DNA from: an uncultured Dehalococcoidia bacterium
GTDB taxonomy: Bacteria > Chloroflexota > Dehalococcoidia > Lucifugimonadales > UBA1123
Direction of reading: 5' to 3'
DNA: 64,000 nt
Assembly: GCA_958296105.1 (NCBI GenBank)
Contig: OY282441.1
Location: 1,089,800-1,153,799, forward strand
This document shows positions 19,282 through 27,525 of this stretch, one piece after another. A program made the translations under genes and the position numbers. The notes under the pieces are model-generated. The model was not told the origin of the DNA and made no database searches. It saw only the letters and a program-made list of their open reading frames with translations. Positions within the stretch are counted from its first letter, which is position 1. Each line of letters opens with the position of its first letter.

Positions 19282-20175
19282 CTATCCGACCGTCCCTCGA
19301 GCGTCCCTCAGTCCGGCGGCGGACAGGATGGCGGGGATGCGCGATTCCCAGCCGATTGCCATGACGTGCGCGCCGTGACACACGTCGCGCGCCTCTCGGA
19401 TCAGGCGCGCGGTAAGCTCGACGCCTGCCGCCGCCCTGTCGGTGGCGGCGGCAAGGTCCGCTATGACACTCTGCGGCACGCTCACGCCCGGCAGATTGTC
19501 GTTCAGGAATCGCGCCATGCGCGCCGACTTCAGCACGATCATGCCCGCCAATACGGGGATGCCGAAGTCGCGCGCCGACTGCATGAACTTTTCCAAGATC
19601 GCGGTGTCGTACACGGCTTGAGTCTGGAAGAAGGAAGCGCCCATGCGCGCCTTCTCCTCCATGCGCGCAAGCTCGCGCTCCAAGTCGTCCGCGCCCGGAT
19701 TCGCCACCGCCCCCGGGAACAGCGAGGTCGCGCCGCTCAGCGCGCTGCCGTACATGTCTTCGCCGGAGTTCAGCGCGCTGACGGCTGCCAGCAGCGCCTC
19801 CGCGCCCAGATCGAAGACGCCAACGGCGTCCGGGTGATCGCCTCGTCCGGGCGGGTCGCCGCTCATGCACAGCACGTTGGAGACGCCGAGCGCGGACGCG
19901 GCGAGCATATCGCCCTGAAGCGCAATGCGGTTGCGGTCGCGCCCGGTTATCTGAAGGATCGGCTCGATTCCCCTGTCCAGCATGGCGTGCGCCGCGGCTA
20001 TGGGCGCCATGGACATGTTGGCGCCTGCGGAGTCGGTCAGGTTGAAGGCGTCCACCGCGCCGCTGAGGGCTTGTGCCTGCCTCAGCAGCGGCTCTAGGTC
20101 TGCGCCCTTGGGCGGATTCAGCTCGGCGGTCACGATGAACCTGTCGGACTTCAGGAGTTCGGGAAACGGATTCAA
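19282..20175 (-). CDS. metF: Methylenetetrahydrofolate reductase family protein
   Basis: A cytosolic flavoprotein TIM barrel of about 297 residues reducing 5,10-methylene-THF to 5-methyl-THF. Recognisable segments: FIVTAELNPPKGAD (N-terminal catalytic Glu strand), the folate/flavin loops NLTDSAGANMS and GVSNVLCMSGDPPGRGDH, and ASFFQTQAVYD plus GIPVLAGMIVLKSARMARF. TTG 20175 follows TGGAGG by 5 nt; GTG 20187, 12 bp upstream, is itself part of that ribosome site, so I prefer TTG. Last gene of a three-gene minus-strand set with an Fe-S protein and a dimethylglycine dehydrogenase-like enzyme, which fits use of the methylene-THF made there. Confidence 0.88.
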   Translation of the reverse strand: MNPFPELLKSDRFIVTAELNPPKGADLEPLLRQAQALSGAVDAFNLTDSAGANMSMAPIAAAHAMLDRGIEPILQITGRDRNRIALQGDMLAASALGVSNVLCMSGDPPGRGDHPDAVGVFDLGAEALLAAVSALNSGEDMYGSALSGATSLFPGAVANPGADDLERELARMEEKARMGASFFQTQAVYDTAILEKFMQSARDFGIPVLAGMIVLKSARMARFLNDNLPGVSVPQSVIADLAAATDRAAAGVELTARLIREARDVCHGAHVMAIGWESRIPAILSAAGLRDARGTVG

Positions 20176-20195
20176 TTTTGCCTCCACTGCCGCGC

Positions 20196-21446
20196 TCAGG
20201 CGATGTCGAAGGTCGTCTCGCCCTTGTCCAGCGCCTTCTTGACCTCGCTGGCGAATTCTACCAGCGCGGCCTCGTCCGGCACGCCTCCAGACGCCAGCCG
20301 CTCCTTGAACTGCTGGAACAGCCAGTCTTCTTCGCGCCCTTTTGGGATATCGAACAGATCGCGCTCGAAGCTCGGAAGCTCGCCGCGTCCGAAGTAGCCC
20401 TTCTCACCCATCGAGTAGCCTTCTAGGTTCTCGGTTCCCTTTCCGAGAACTTCGCCGGTCTCTACGTAGTGGCTCATAACGGGCTTCATGCCGTAGCGCT
20501 GGACGGGGCATACCTTCATGCACACGGCGCAGCCGTGATACGTGACCATGATCGGTCTGCACCGCTCATAGACGAGCTTGTTCTTCTCGACGCCCCGCCA
20601 CCATACCTTGTCACGCATGAGCGCGCGTCCGGGACAGCGGCTGACGCACACCTGGCACTCTTGGCAGAACTTATGGATGCCGTAGTCCTGCGGCTCGTCG
20701 TAGGTCAGCGGCGCGTTCGTGGTCACCAGCATCAGACGCGCGCGCGAGCCGAAGTGCGGAGACAGCAGCTGTCCGTTCGCGCCGAGCTGTCCCAGTCCGG
20801 CTGCCACGAACAGCGGGATGTAGGGGCCGCTGTTGTCGGCGCCGTCGTGGAGCTGGGCGCGGTATCCTCTGTATCTCAGGTAGTCCGCAAGCTCGAAGCA
20901 CATCTTCATCTGGATCTCGTAGGTCTCGAACCGCGCCTGATCAGCTTCGATGCTGGGCGCGGTCTGCGTCTGGCGGTAGTCCTGCTCGACCGCAAGACAG
21001 ATGGCGCTCTCGAACTTTGCCCAGCGCTTCGCGCCCGCGAAGGTGTAGCGGCGGTCGTATCTGGTGAAGCCGACCTCTCCGAAGCCCATCTTGCGCGCCA
21101 GCCGGCGGACGTCTTCGGTGAGGTCTTCGCCGGGGACGGGCGTTCCAGTGGGGGCGACGTCCGCGGAGACATGCGCCGCCTCGTACAGCGACTCCATGCG
21201 CTCTTCCTGATCGTCTCGGAACTCGATGAGGTCGTCCGGCTGCGCCGCCCACGCCCACTGTCGATCGGCGGACATATCTATGGACTGCGACTCCAGCGGG
21301 TGTTCCCTGCTGAAGAAAGACACGTCCGCCGACCTCTGCGGGATGCCCGGCACGGATGCCAGCTGCTCGGGAACGGGAACCTCTATCTCGGCGTCTTCGT
21401 ATCTTCTGCCTAGCCGCTTCACCGTGTGGCTCAGCTGCATGGACAT
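20196..21446 (-). CDS. Reductive-dehalogenase/QueG-like [4Fe-4S] protein, soluble
   Basis: 416 residues. Two cluster motifs are visible: Cys261, 264, 267 and 271 (CQECQVCVSRCP) and Cys296, 306, 309 and 313 (GCAVCMKVCP). Upstream, FVAAGLGQLGANGQLLSPHFGSRARLML is the segment that in reductive dehalogenases and epoxyqueuosine reductase cradles the corrinoid. There is no Tat signal and no membrane anchor gene (RdhB) adjacent, so a cytosolic corrinoid-Fe-S reductase is more likely than a respiratory dehalogenase. Neighbours handle N-methyl groups and folate, suggesting demethylation or reductive activation. ATG 21446 follows GGAGGG. It stops 20 bp before the metF start. Confidence 0.78.
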   Translation of the reverse strand: MSMQLSHTVKRLGRRYEDAEIEVPVPEQLASVPGIPQRSADVSFFSREHPLESQSIDMSADRQWAWAAQPDDLIEFRDDQEERMESLYEAAHVSADVAPTGTPVPGEDLTEDVRRLARKMGFGEVGFTRYDRRYTFAGAKRWAKFESAICLAVEQDYRQTQTAPSIEADQARFETYEIQMKMCFELADYLRYRGYRAQLHDGADNSGPYIPLFVAAGLGQLGANGQLLSPHFGSRARLMLVTTNAPLTYDEPQDYGIHKFCQECQVCVSRCPGRALMRDKVWWRGVEKNKLVYERCRPIMVTYHGCAVCMKVCPVQRYGMKPVMSHYVETGEVLGKGTENLEGYSMGEKGYFGRGELPSFERDLFDIPKGREEDWLFQQFKERLASGGVPDEAALVEFASEVKKALDKGETTFDIA

Positions 21447-21555
21447 TTGGACCCTCCCTCTCCGCTTTCGGGATCGAAGCGCCAGCGCGCCAGCGCTCCC
21501 GTCGCGGTGTGGATATCGCGATTGTCTTAAGCGTCGCTCGCGCTCTTCTTCCGAG

Positions 21556-24033
21556 TCACCCCCTCATCCTGCTGCCGTCGGGATCGTACAGAGGCTCTCT
21601 GGCAACGGTCGCCTGTAGACGCTCGCCGAAGTAGATGACGTCCACGCTCGTACCCGTCTCGGCGTGGCTGGCGGGCAGGTAGCCGTACACGATGCCGCGC
21701 CCTATGGAGTGTCCGTAGCCGGCGCTCGTGACGTAGCCAAGCACGCGGTCGCCGTCCATGATGGGTTCCTTGCCCACCACGACGGCGCTGGGGTCGTCCA
21801 GCGTCATGCAGCGCAGGCTTCGCGCCGCTGCGCGCGAGCGGAGAGCGCGCAGGGCGTCTCTGCCCACGAAGTCGCCCTTCCTCATCCTCACCGCGAAGCC
21901 TATGCCCGCCTCGTATGGGTCGTAATCCGTGTGGATGTCGTTTCCCCACAGGCGATAGCCCTTTTCCAGGCGCAGCGAGTCGAACGCGCCGCCGCCGGCG
22001 GCTATGACTCCGAGCGGCTGCCCCGCCTCCCACAGGGTATCCCACAGGCGCAAGCCCTGCTCGGTGGGGGCGTATATCTCCCAGCCCAGCTCGCCCACGT
22101 ATGAGATTCTCAGCGCGAGAGCGGGGACGTCGCCAACGGTGATACGCCTCGCGCTCACGTATGGAAAGCCCTTGCCGCTCAGGTCGTCCTCGCTCACCCG
22201 ACTCAGCAGGTCGCGCGCTCTGGGTCCCCACAGGCCGACGCAGCACAGCGACGAGGAGACGTCCGATATGGAGACCGAGCCATCTTCCGGCAGGTGAGAG
22301 CGTATCCAGTCCAGATCGTGCAGCCCCATCGCTCCGCCGGTGACGACCATGAAGCGCTGGTCTCCCAGCCGAGTCACGGTCAGGTCGCACTTGATCCCTC
22401 CGCTCGGCGTGAGCATGGACGTATAGGTGATGGAGCCTACGGGCTTGTTCATCTGGTTGGTGGCGAGACGCTGGAGCGCGCCGAGCGCGCCGGGGCCGCG
22501 CAGGTCGAACTTGGCGAAGGGCGTCAGGTCGAACATGGCGACACGTTCGCGGGCCGCGGCGTGTTCGGCGGCGACCGTTGGCGACCACTCGCGCGCCGCC
22601 CAGCCGTGTCGCTCCGCGCCTGCGACGTCCAGAGAGTCGAGCAAGCCCTCGTTGGCGTCGTACCACTGGGGGCGCTCCCAGCCCGCGTTCTCGAAGAACA
22701 CGCCGCCAAGCTCCTCTTGGCGTATGTGGAATGGCGACAGGCGCAGACCGCGCGGCTTGGCGGGCTGCTGTCGCGGGTGGATGATGTCGTACACTTCGCG
22801 GTACTGCTGGGCTGCGCGCTCGCGCACGTATGGGCGAGCGTTGGCGTGGGGGTGGAAGCGTCTTATGTCGCACTCGCGCAGGTCGATGGTCGGCTCGCCG
22901 TTCACGATCCACTCGGCGACCGCCTTTCCGACTCCCCCGGCGTGGGTGATCCAGACTGCCTGCGCCGACCAGAAGCCGCGTGTCTGGGGCGACTCGCCCA
23001 ACACGGGGAATCCGTCCGTGGTGAAGGAGAACATGCCGTTGAACTTGCGCGTCAGCCCCGCGCCTTTCAGACATGGGAGCAGCTCGCCCGCAGCCGCAGC
23101 CGCGTTCTCGAAGTGGCGCGGCGTGAACGGCATCTCGGCGGGGGCGACGGGCGCTTCATCGTGGCTGAGAATGTCTTCCGCCTCCACGAGGAGCGGCTCG
23201 TGGCTGTACGAGCCGATGCCGAAGCTCTCGCCCTCCTGTCTGAAGTACATGGCTTCGTCCTGATGGCGCAGCAGCGGCAGCGATATCTCCTCAGTCGCGC
23301 CAGCCAGATCAGCTACGGGGGTGGTGACGGCGTACAGGTGCTGCATGGGGGACAGGGGGATGGGGACGCCTGCCAGACTGCCGAGCTTGGGCGCCCATAT
23401 GCCAGCGCAGGCGACTACGGTCTCGGTGGCTATGTCGCCGCGCGTGGTGTGGACTGCGGCGATTCGCCCGTCCGAGATTCCGAAGCCTGTTACCTCCACG
23501 CCTGCGAAGAATGCCGCCGCGCCCCTGCGCTCCGCCTCCTGCGCCATTGCCTGCGCGGGCCTGGTTGCCTTCGTGTGGATGTCGGACGGGACATACAGCG
23601 CGCCCAGAACGCGCTCGGACAGCATGGGTATCAGCTTGCGCGCCTCGCTGGGGCTGATGAGATGCGCTTCGATGCCCCAGCTCAAGCCGTAGCCCGCCTT
23701 GCGCTTCAGATCGAGCAGGCGCTCCGGCGTCCACGCGATCTCCAAGCTGCCGACGGTCTTGGCGCACGGCTCGCCGTCCAGCTCCATCCGCGTCCACAGG
23801 TCGACGGTGCAGCGCGCGAACTCTGCCATAGTCTTGGACGGGTTGACCTGATAGACGAGGCCCGGCGCGTGGGAGGTGGAGCCGCCAGTCTCGAACAGCG
23901 GTCCCTGCTCCACTACGACGATGTCTCGCCATCCAAGCTCGGCCAAGTGGTACGCCACGCTGCACCCTGCGATTCCGGCGCCGATGACGACGACCCTGGC
24001 GCGCTCTGGCAACGTGATGTCGGGGTGTGTCAT
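21556..24033 (-). CDS. Dimethylglycine/sarcosine dehydrogenase-like flavoprotein with GcvT domain
   Basis: 825 residues. An N-terminal DAO-type FAD domain (VVVIGAGIAGCS, residues 14-24; His55 in STSHAPG sits where related enzymes bind FAD covalently) precedes a DUF1989/FAO-like linker and a C-terminal aminomethyltransferase (GcvT) domain with VAMFDLTPFAKFDLRGPGA, ISYVGELGWEIY and a C-terminal barrel. Such enzymes oxidatively demethylate dimethylglycine or sarcosine and pass the C1 unit to tetrahydrofolate. ATG 24033 has GGGAGG 5 nt upstream; an ATG 45 bp earlier has none. Shares an operon-like arrangement with the Fe-S protein (109 bp) and metF. Confidence 0.88.
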   Translation of the reverse strand: MTHPDITLPERARVVVIGAGIAGCSVAYHLAELGWRDIVVVEQGPLFETGGSTSHAPGLVYQVNPSKTMAEFARCTVDLWTRMELDGEPCAKTVGSLEIAWTPERLLDLKRKAGYGLSWGIEAHLISPSEARKLIPMLSERVLGALYVPSDIHTKATRPAQAMAQEAERRGAAAFFAGVEVTGFGISDGRIAAVHTTRGDIATETVVACAGIWAPKLGSLAGVPIPLSPMQHLYAVTTPVADLAGATEEISLPLLRHQDEAMYFRQEGESFGIGSYSHEPLLVEAEDILSHDEAPVAPAEMPFTPRHFENAAAAAGELLPCLKGAGLTRKFNGMFSFTTDGFPVLGESPQTRGFWSAQAVWITHAGGVGKAVAEWIVNGEPTIDLRECDIRRFHPHANARPYVRERAAQQYREVYDIIHPRQQPAKPRGLRLSPFHIRQEELGGVFFENAGWERPQWYDANEGLLDSLDVAGAERHGWAAREWSPTVAAEHAAARERVAMFDLTPFAKFDLRGPGALGALQRLATNQMNKPVGSITYTSMLTPSGGIKCDLTVTRLGDQRFMVVTGGAMGLHDLDWIRSHLPEDGSVSISDVSSSLCCVGLWGPRARDLLSRVSEDDLSGKGFPYVSARRITVGDVPALALRISYVGELGWEIYAPTEQGLRLWDTLWEAGQPLGVIAAGGGAFDSLRLEKGYRLWGNDIHTDYDPYEAGIGFAVRMRKGDFVGRDALRALRSRAAARSLRCMTLDDPSAVVVGKEPIMDGDRVLGYVTSAGYGHSIGRGIVYGYLPASHAETGTSVDVIYFGERLQATVAREPLYDPDGSRMRG

Positions 24034-24333
24034 GCCTACCTCCCGCTGGGGTCGAAGCCCTGTATACGATGCTACCACAAGCGGCGAAGAAGTGGGATGT
24101 CGATATGCCTAGTGATATCCAGATATACGGTGCAACATCGAGGGTGGGCAGTACATCACAGGTCTGCTGAGTGGGGGAGAGTGCGAGCGCGTCGAGCTCG
24201 AAGAATCGCTTCGGATACGCAGTGCGGCGGCACGGCATCGGTCTAGGTCATCCTGCAAGGGGTGTGACGACTCTAGGGACATGGGGAAGGGTATCGTCAA
24301 CGCATCCCGGAGACAAGGGGGCGGTGGACGCGC
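24034..24333. other. Intergenic region, no gene seen
   Basis: 300 bp between two minus-strand genes. No coding signal, terminator hairpin with T-tract, or good promoter was recognised; it must hold the leader of the dehydrogenase operon. Confidence 0.6.
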
Positions 24334-25518
24334 CTATCTCGGCAAGCCGAGTCCGCGCTGGGCTACGATGTTGCGCTGTATCTCCGAGGTTCCCGCCGCG
24401 ATCGTCGATGACGTGGACATCAGATAGGAGCGCTGGACGTGTCCGCTCAACGGCGCCCACTTCGACCCCTGAGACAGCTGCCCCGCCATGCCCAATATCT
24501 CCATGCCGGTTCGCGCCACTCGCTGGGTCAGCTCCGTCCCGTACATCTTGGACATCGAGGCTTCGGCGTTGGGGACCATGTCTTGGCTCTGCATCCACGC
24601 CACCTTGTACGACAGCCAGCGGGATATCTCGGTCTCCACGAAGCGGCGCGCCAGCTTGCGGCGAACGTGCGGATCTTGGCTCAGCGGCGCGCCGCCGCGC
24701 TCGGTCTCCTTCGCGTACTGTGTGAGGGATTCCAGCGTTCTCCGCGCCGTGGCGGAGTAGCCTACGCCCGATCTCTCGAAGTCCAGCGCCAGCGCCAGCG
24801 TGTACCAGCCGCGATCCTCCTGCCCCACCAAGTTGGCGCTGGGGACGCGGACGTCGTCGAAATAGACTTCGTTGAACTCGTGCGACCCTGCCATGTTCAC
24901 GATGGGCCTGACCTGCACGCCCGGGCTCTTCATGTCGAGCATGAACAGGCTGATGCCGCGATGCTTGGGGGCGTCCGGGTTGGTGCGCGCCGCCAGCCAG
25001 CCCCAATCGGCTATGTGGGCGCTGGACGTCCATATCTTCTGTCCGTTTATCACGTAGTCGTCGCCGTCGCGCAGCGCGGAAGTCTGGAGCGAGGCAAGGT
25101 CGGAGCCGGAGCCGGGTTCGCTGTACAGGGTACACCAGTAGCGTTCGGCGCGCGCTATGGGCGGCAGATGCTCGCGCTTCTGGTCTTCGGTGCCCGCGAT
25201 CATCAGCACCGGACCGACCCACGATATGGCTCCCGTTCCCAAGTCGGTGCCGGGGACGTTCCAGTAGGACATCTCCTCGCGGTAGATCACCTGCTCCATG
25301 ATCGAGCGACCCTGTCCGCCGTACTGCTGCGGCCAAGCGAGGGTCAGCCAGCCTTTGTTCGCCAGCCGCTTCGCCATATCGCGCGTGAAGGCGTGGCGCT
25401 GCTCGGGCGTCTGCCCCGCCTGCCCCAGCGGGTCCCAGTCTTTGGGCAGCTCATCGGCTAGGAAGTCGCGTATCTCTTGGCGGAAATCTTCTTCCTGTTG
25501 GGTGAACGTTATGTTCAT
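24334..25518 (-). CDS. Acyl-CoA dehydrogenase family flavoprotein
   Basis: 394 residues, closer to canonical acyl-CoA dehydrogenases than the copy at 5678. N-terminal WPQQYGGQGRSIMEQVIYREE; middle domain CTLYSEPGSGSDLASLQTSA and GQKIWTSSAHIADWGWLAARTN; C-terminal ILGMAGQLSQGS and STIAAGTSEIQRNIVAQRGLGLPR, the last being the family terminus that binds FAD. Catalyses alpha-beta desaturation of an acyl-CoA. ATG 25518 follows GGAGG by 6 nt. Neighbouring enolase-superfamily, thioesterase and CoA-transferase genes suggest a shared catabolic route, though only partly on the same strand. Confidence 0.93.
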   Translation of the reverse strand: MNITFTQQEEDFRQEIRDFLADELPKDWDPLGQAGQTPEQRHAFTRDMAKRLANKGWLTLAWPQQYGGQGRSIMEQVIYREEMSYWNVPGTDLGTGAISWVGPVLMIAGTEDQKREHLPPIARAERYWCTLYSEPGSGSDLASLQTSALRDGDDYVINGQKIWTSSAHIADWGWLAARTNPDAPKHRGISLFMLDMKSPGVQVRPIVNMAGSHEFNEVYFDDVRVPSANLVGQEDRGWYTLALALDFERSGVGYSATARRTLESLTQYAKETERGGAPLSQDPHVRRKLARRFVETEISRWLSYKVAWMQSQDMVPNAEASMSKMYGTELTQRVARTGMEILGMAGQLSQGSKWAPLSGHVQRSYLMSTSSTIAAGTSEIQRNIVAQRGLGLPR

Positions 25519-25610
25519 GGCGCGCCTCCGACGTAAGTATGGGCAGTCTAGGAACAGGCTGTTGGCATGTCAAGAATGAGTCGTTATCTTCGGGGCTGTA
25601 TCGTCGTCCG

Positions 25611-26693
25611 CTACGTCTGCGCCAGCCGACGAACCATCTCCTCGTCCAGCTCCACCCCGAGCCCGGGGCCATCGGGGACGGCTATGCGGCCGTCGATCAC
25701 TTCGAGCGGCTCTTTGAGGATGGGCCACTCGTCGCGAATCGAGATCGGCTCTATGTTGTACTCCTGCGAATAGGGAACCATCGAGCTGGCGGCGCAGAAG
25801 TGCAGATGGGCAACCGTGCTGAGTATGGGCTGGGTGTTGTGGACGGTGATCGGAACGTCGAACGCCGACGCCAGCGCCTCGATTCGCTGGAATTCGGTGA
25901 ATCCCGGCGCCTTCACGATGTCGGGCTGAATTATGTCCACTCGTCCATCGAGTATCAGATCGCGGTATTCGTGATGGGTGTAGATCATCTCGCCGGAGGC
26001 TATGGGAATGGTCAGCGCGTCCGCTACTGCCGCCAAGCCCTGCAAGTCGCGCGCCGGGCGAGGCTCCTCGAAGTGAAACACTCCCAAGTCTTCGAGCGCC
26101 TTGCCTATCTCTATGGAGTGGTGAACCGAGAAAGCGCCGTTGACGTCCACCAGTATGTCCACGTCGTCTCCGACCGCCGCGCGCACCTCGCTCACGGTGG
26201 CGACGGTCTGATCCGCGGGATGGTCTATGGCGCCGGGAACCGCGCTGTGGAGCTTGTAGCCGGAGTATCCAAGATCGGCGAAGTGCGCAGCTCTCCTTCC
26301 CTCCTCGACTGGGGTCAGATCGCGGCGCATCGAGCTTGCGTAGACGGGGATGTTGTCTCTCGCGCTGCCGCCTAGGAGCTTGTGAATCGGAACAGCGAAC
26401 GCCTTGCCCTTGATGTCCCACAGCGCGATGTCGAGTCCGGCGATGGCGCAGAACACGGCGCCGCCCATCTCGACTGCGGAGCCGGCGCGTGTCATGTCGT
26501 CGAACCGCCGGCCGGTGTCCAGTGGATCCTTGCCGATGAGCGCCGGCGTCAGCAGGTCTTCGACCAGCGCCTTCGTCACCGAGGGCTGTCGGCGGAAGCA
26601 CTCGCCTATGCCGGTTATCCCCTCGTCGGTATGCACCCACACGAAAGGGTAGTCTCCATCGAGTATCAGGCATTCGACGGACGTAATCTTCAT
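25611..26693 (-). CDS. Enolase-superfamily enzyme (mandelate racemase/muconate lactonising group)
   Basis: A 360-residue acid-sugar dehydratase or racemase. Visible: GLDIALWDIKGKAFAVPIHKLLGG (barrel entry), GYSGYKLHSA (Lys-x-His near residue 150, the KxH pattern), metal ligands in ILVDVNGAF, FHFEEPRPA and IPIASGEM, and a His in VPITVHNTQP that would pair with Asp in DIIQPDIVKA. This His-Asp plus K-x-H layout fits the mandelate racemase subgroup. ATG 26693 follows GGAGGG by 6 nt; the TTG 6 bp upstream is adjacent to that site and is rejected. Substrate unknown. Confidence 0.88.
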   Translation of the reverse strand: MKITSVECLILDGDYPFVWVHTDEGITGIGECFRRQPSVTKALVEDLLTPALIGKDPLDTGRRFDDMTRAGSAVEMGGAVFCAIAGLDIALWDIKGKAFAVPIHKLLGGSARDNIPVYASSMRRDLTPVEEGRRAAHFADLGYSGYKLHSAVPGAIDHPADQTVATVSEVRAAVGDDVDILVDVNGAFSVHHSIEIGKALEDLGVFHFEEPRPARDLQGLAAVADALTIPIASGEMIYTHHEYRDLILDGRVDIIQPDIVKAPGFTEFQRIEALASAFDVPITVHNTQPILSTVAHLHFCAASSMVPYSQEYNIEPISIRDEWPILKEPLEVIDGRIAVPDGPGLGVELDEEMVRRLAQT

Positions 26694-26869
26694 TCGCAAC
26701 CCTCCGCGCGGACCAGTGGCACATGATAGCGCTCAGCATACATTCGAGCGGGGCGTTCTGTCACTATCGCAGTATCGCGTTGCGCAGCATCGCAGGCGGG
26801 CGCAGTATCTTAGGCTTGCAAGCGCAGGCTTGCGGGCGGAGGATTGCGGGCGCGCAGCGGCGCATCTGC

Positions 26870-26875
26870 TACAAT
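26870..26875 (+). promoter_or_regulatory. Candidate -10 element before the minisatellite
   Basis: TACAAT immediately precedes the 13-bp repeat array; no -35 at standard spacing (TTGCGG is 20 bp upstream). If active, the array would be transcribed in the leader of the thioesterase gene. Confidence 0.3.
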
Positions 26876-26878
26876 CAG

Positions 26879-27094
26879 CGCGCCAAGGCAACGCGCCAAG
26901 GCAACGCGCCAAGGCAACGCGCCAAGGCAACGCGCCAAGGCAACGCGCCAAGGCAACGCGCCAAGGCAACGCGCCAAGGCAACGCGCCAAGGCAACGCGC
27001 CAAGGCAACGCGCCAAGGCAACGCGCCAAGGCAACGCGCCAAGGCAACGCGCCAAGGCAACGCGCCAAGGCAACGCGCCAAGGCAACGCGCCAA
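26879..27094. repeat. 13-bp minisatellite, 16 perfect copies
   Basis: Unit CGCGCCAAGGCAA repeats 16 times without a mismatch from 26879 to 27086, followed by a partial unit (27087-27094). Because 13 is not a multiple of 3, all frames stay open through it, producing spurious reading frames on both strands. It occupies the leader of the thioesterase gene and separates it from the divergent enolase-superfamily gene. Confidence 0.97.
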
Positions 27095-27154
27095 AGCGCG
27101 AATCATGGGAGCGCGGCGAATCTCGCGCTCAGAACGACGGAGGACAGACTGGAT

Positions 27155-27523
27155 ATGGATTTGGACAACGTATCGCCCGGACAGGAGGGCATCCTGGAAG
27201 TGGAAGTCACCACGGCTCTGACGACCAACCGAATGGGGAGGGCGGGGGCGGACGTGCTTTCCACTCCGCACCTGCTCGGGCTGATGGAGAACGCCAGCAT
27301 CGAGGCTACGGACGCTCACCTGCCAGAAGGGTACACGACGGTGGGATACGCGGTGGACGGGCTGAGGCACATCGCGCCCACCAGCGTGGGCGGCCGCGTG
27401 ACCGTTCGCTCGGTGCTTACCGAGGTGGACAGAAACCGACTGACCTACGAGGTAGAAGCTCACGAAGGCGACAAGCAGATAGGCAGGTGCGTACACAAGC
27501 GCGCGATCATACCCACAGGCTGA
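27155..27523 (+). CDS. Hot-dog thioesterase, fluoroacetyl-CoA thioesterase (FlK)-like
   Basis: A 122-residue single-domain hot-dog protein. The FlK catalytic triad can be placed: Thr37 in VLSTPHLLGLMENAS, Glu45 in the same helix (eight residues on, as in FlK) and His72 in GLRHIAPTSVG. The family cleaves acyl-CoA thioesters; only a few members prefer fluoroacetyl-CoA, so specificity is not claimed. ATG 27155 has GGAGGA 10 nt upstream; the longer open frame upstream is minisatellite sequence. The CoA-transferase starts 2 nt after the stop, so the two are translationally linked. Confidence 0.85.
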   Translation: MDLDNVSPGQEGILEVEVTTALTTNRMGRAGADVLSTPHLLGLMENASIEATDAHLPEGYTTVGYAVDGLRHIAPTSVGGRVTVRSVLTEVDRNRLTYEVEAHEGDKQIGRCVHKRAIIPTG

Positions 27524-27525
27524 AT

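Noticed and set aside
21527-23074. Long Arg-rich minus-strand frame (515 codons) and other frames inside the dehydrogenase gene
   Set aside because: Shadows of a high-GC gene; no domain and biased Arg/Pro/Ala content.
26716-27154. N-terminal extensions of the thioesterase and CoA-transferase frames, and minus-strand frames rich in ALARCLGALPWRV
   Set aside because: The 13-bp repeat keeps all frames open; the conserved domains begin at 27155 and 27526.
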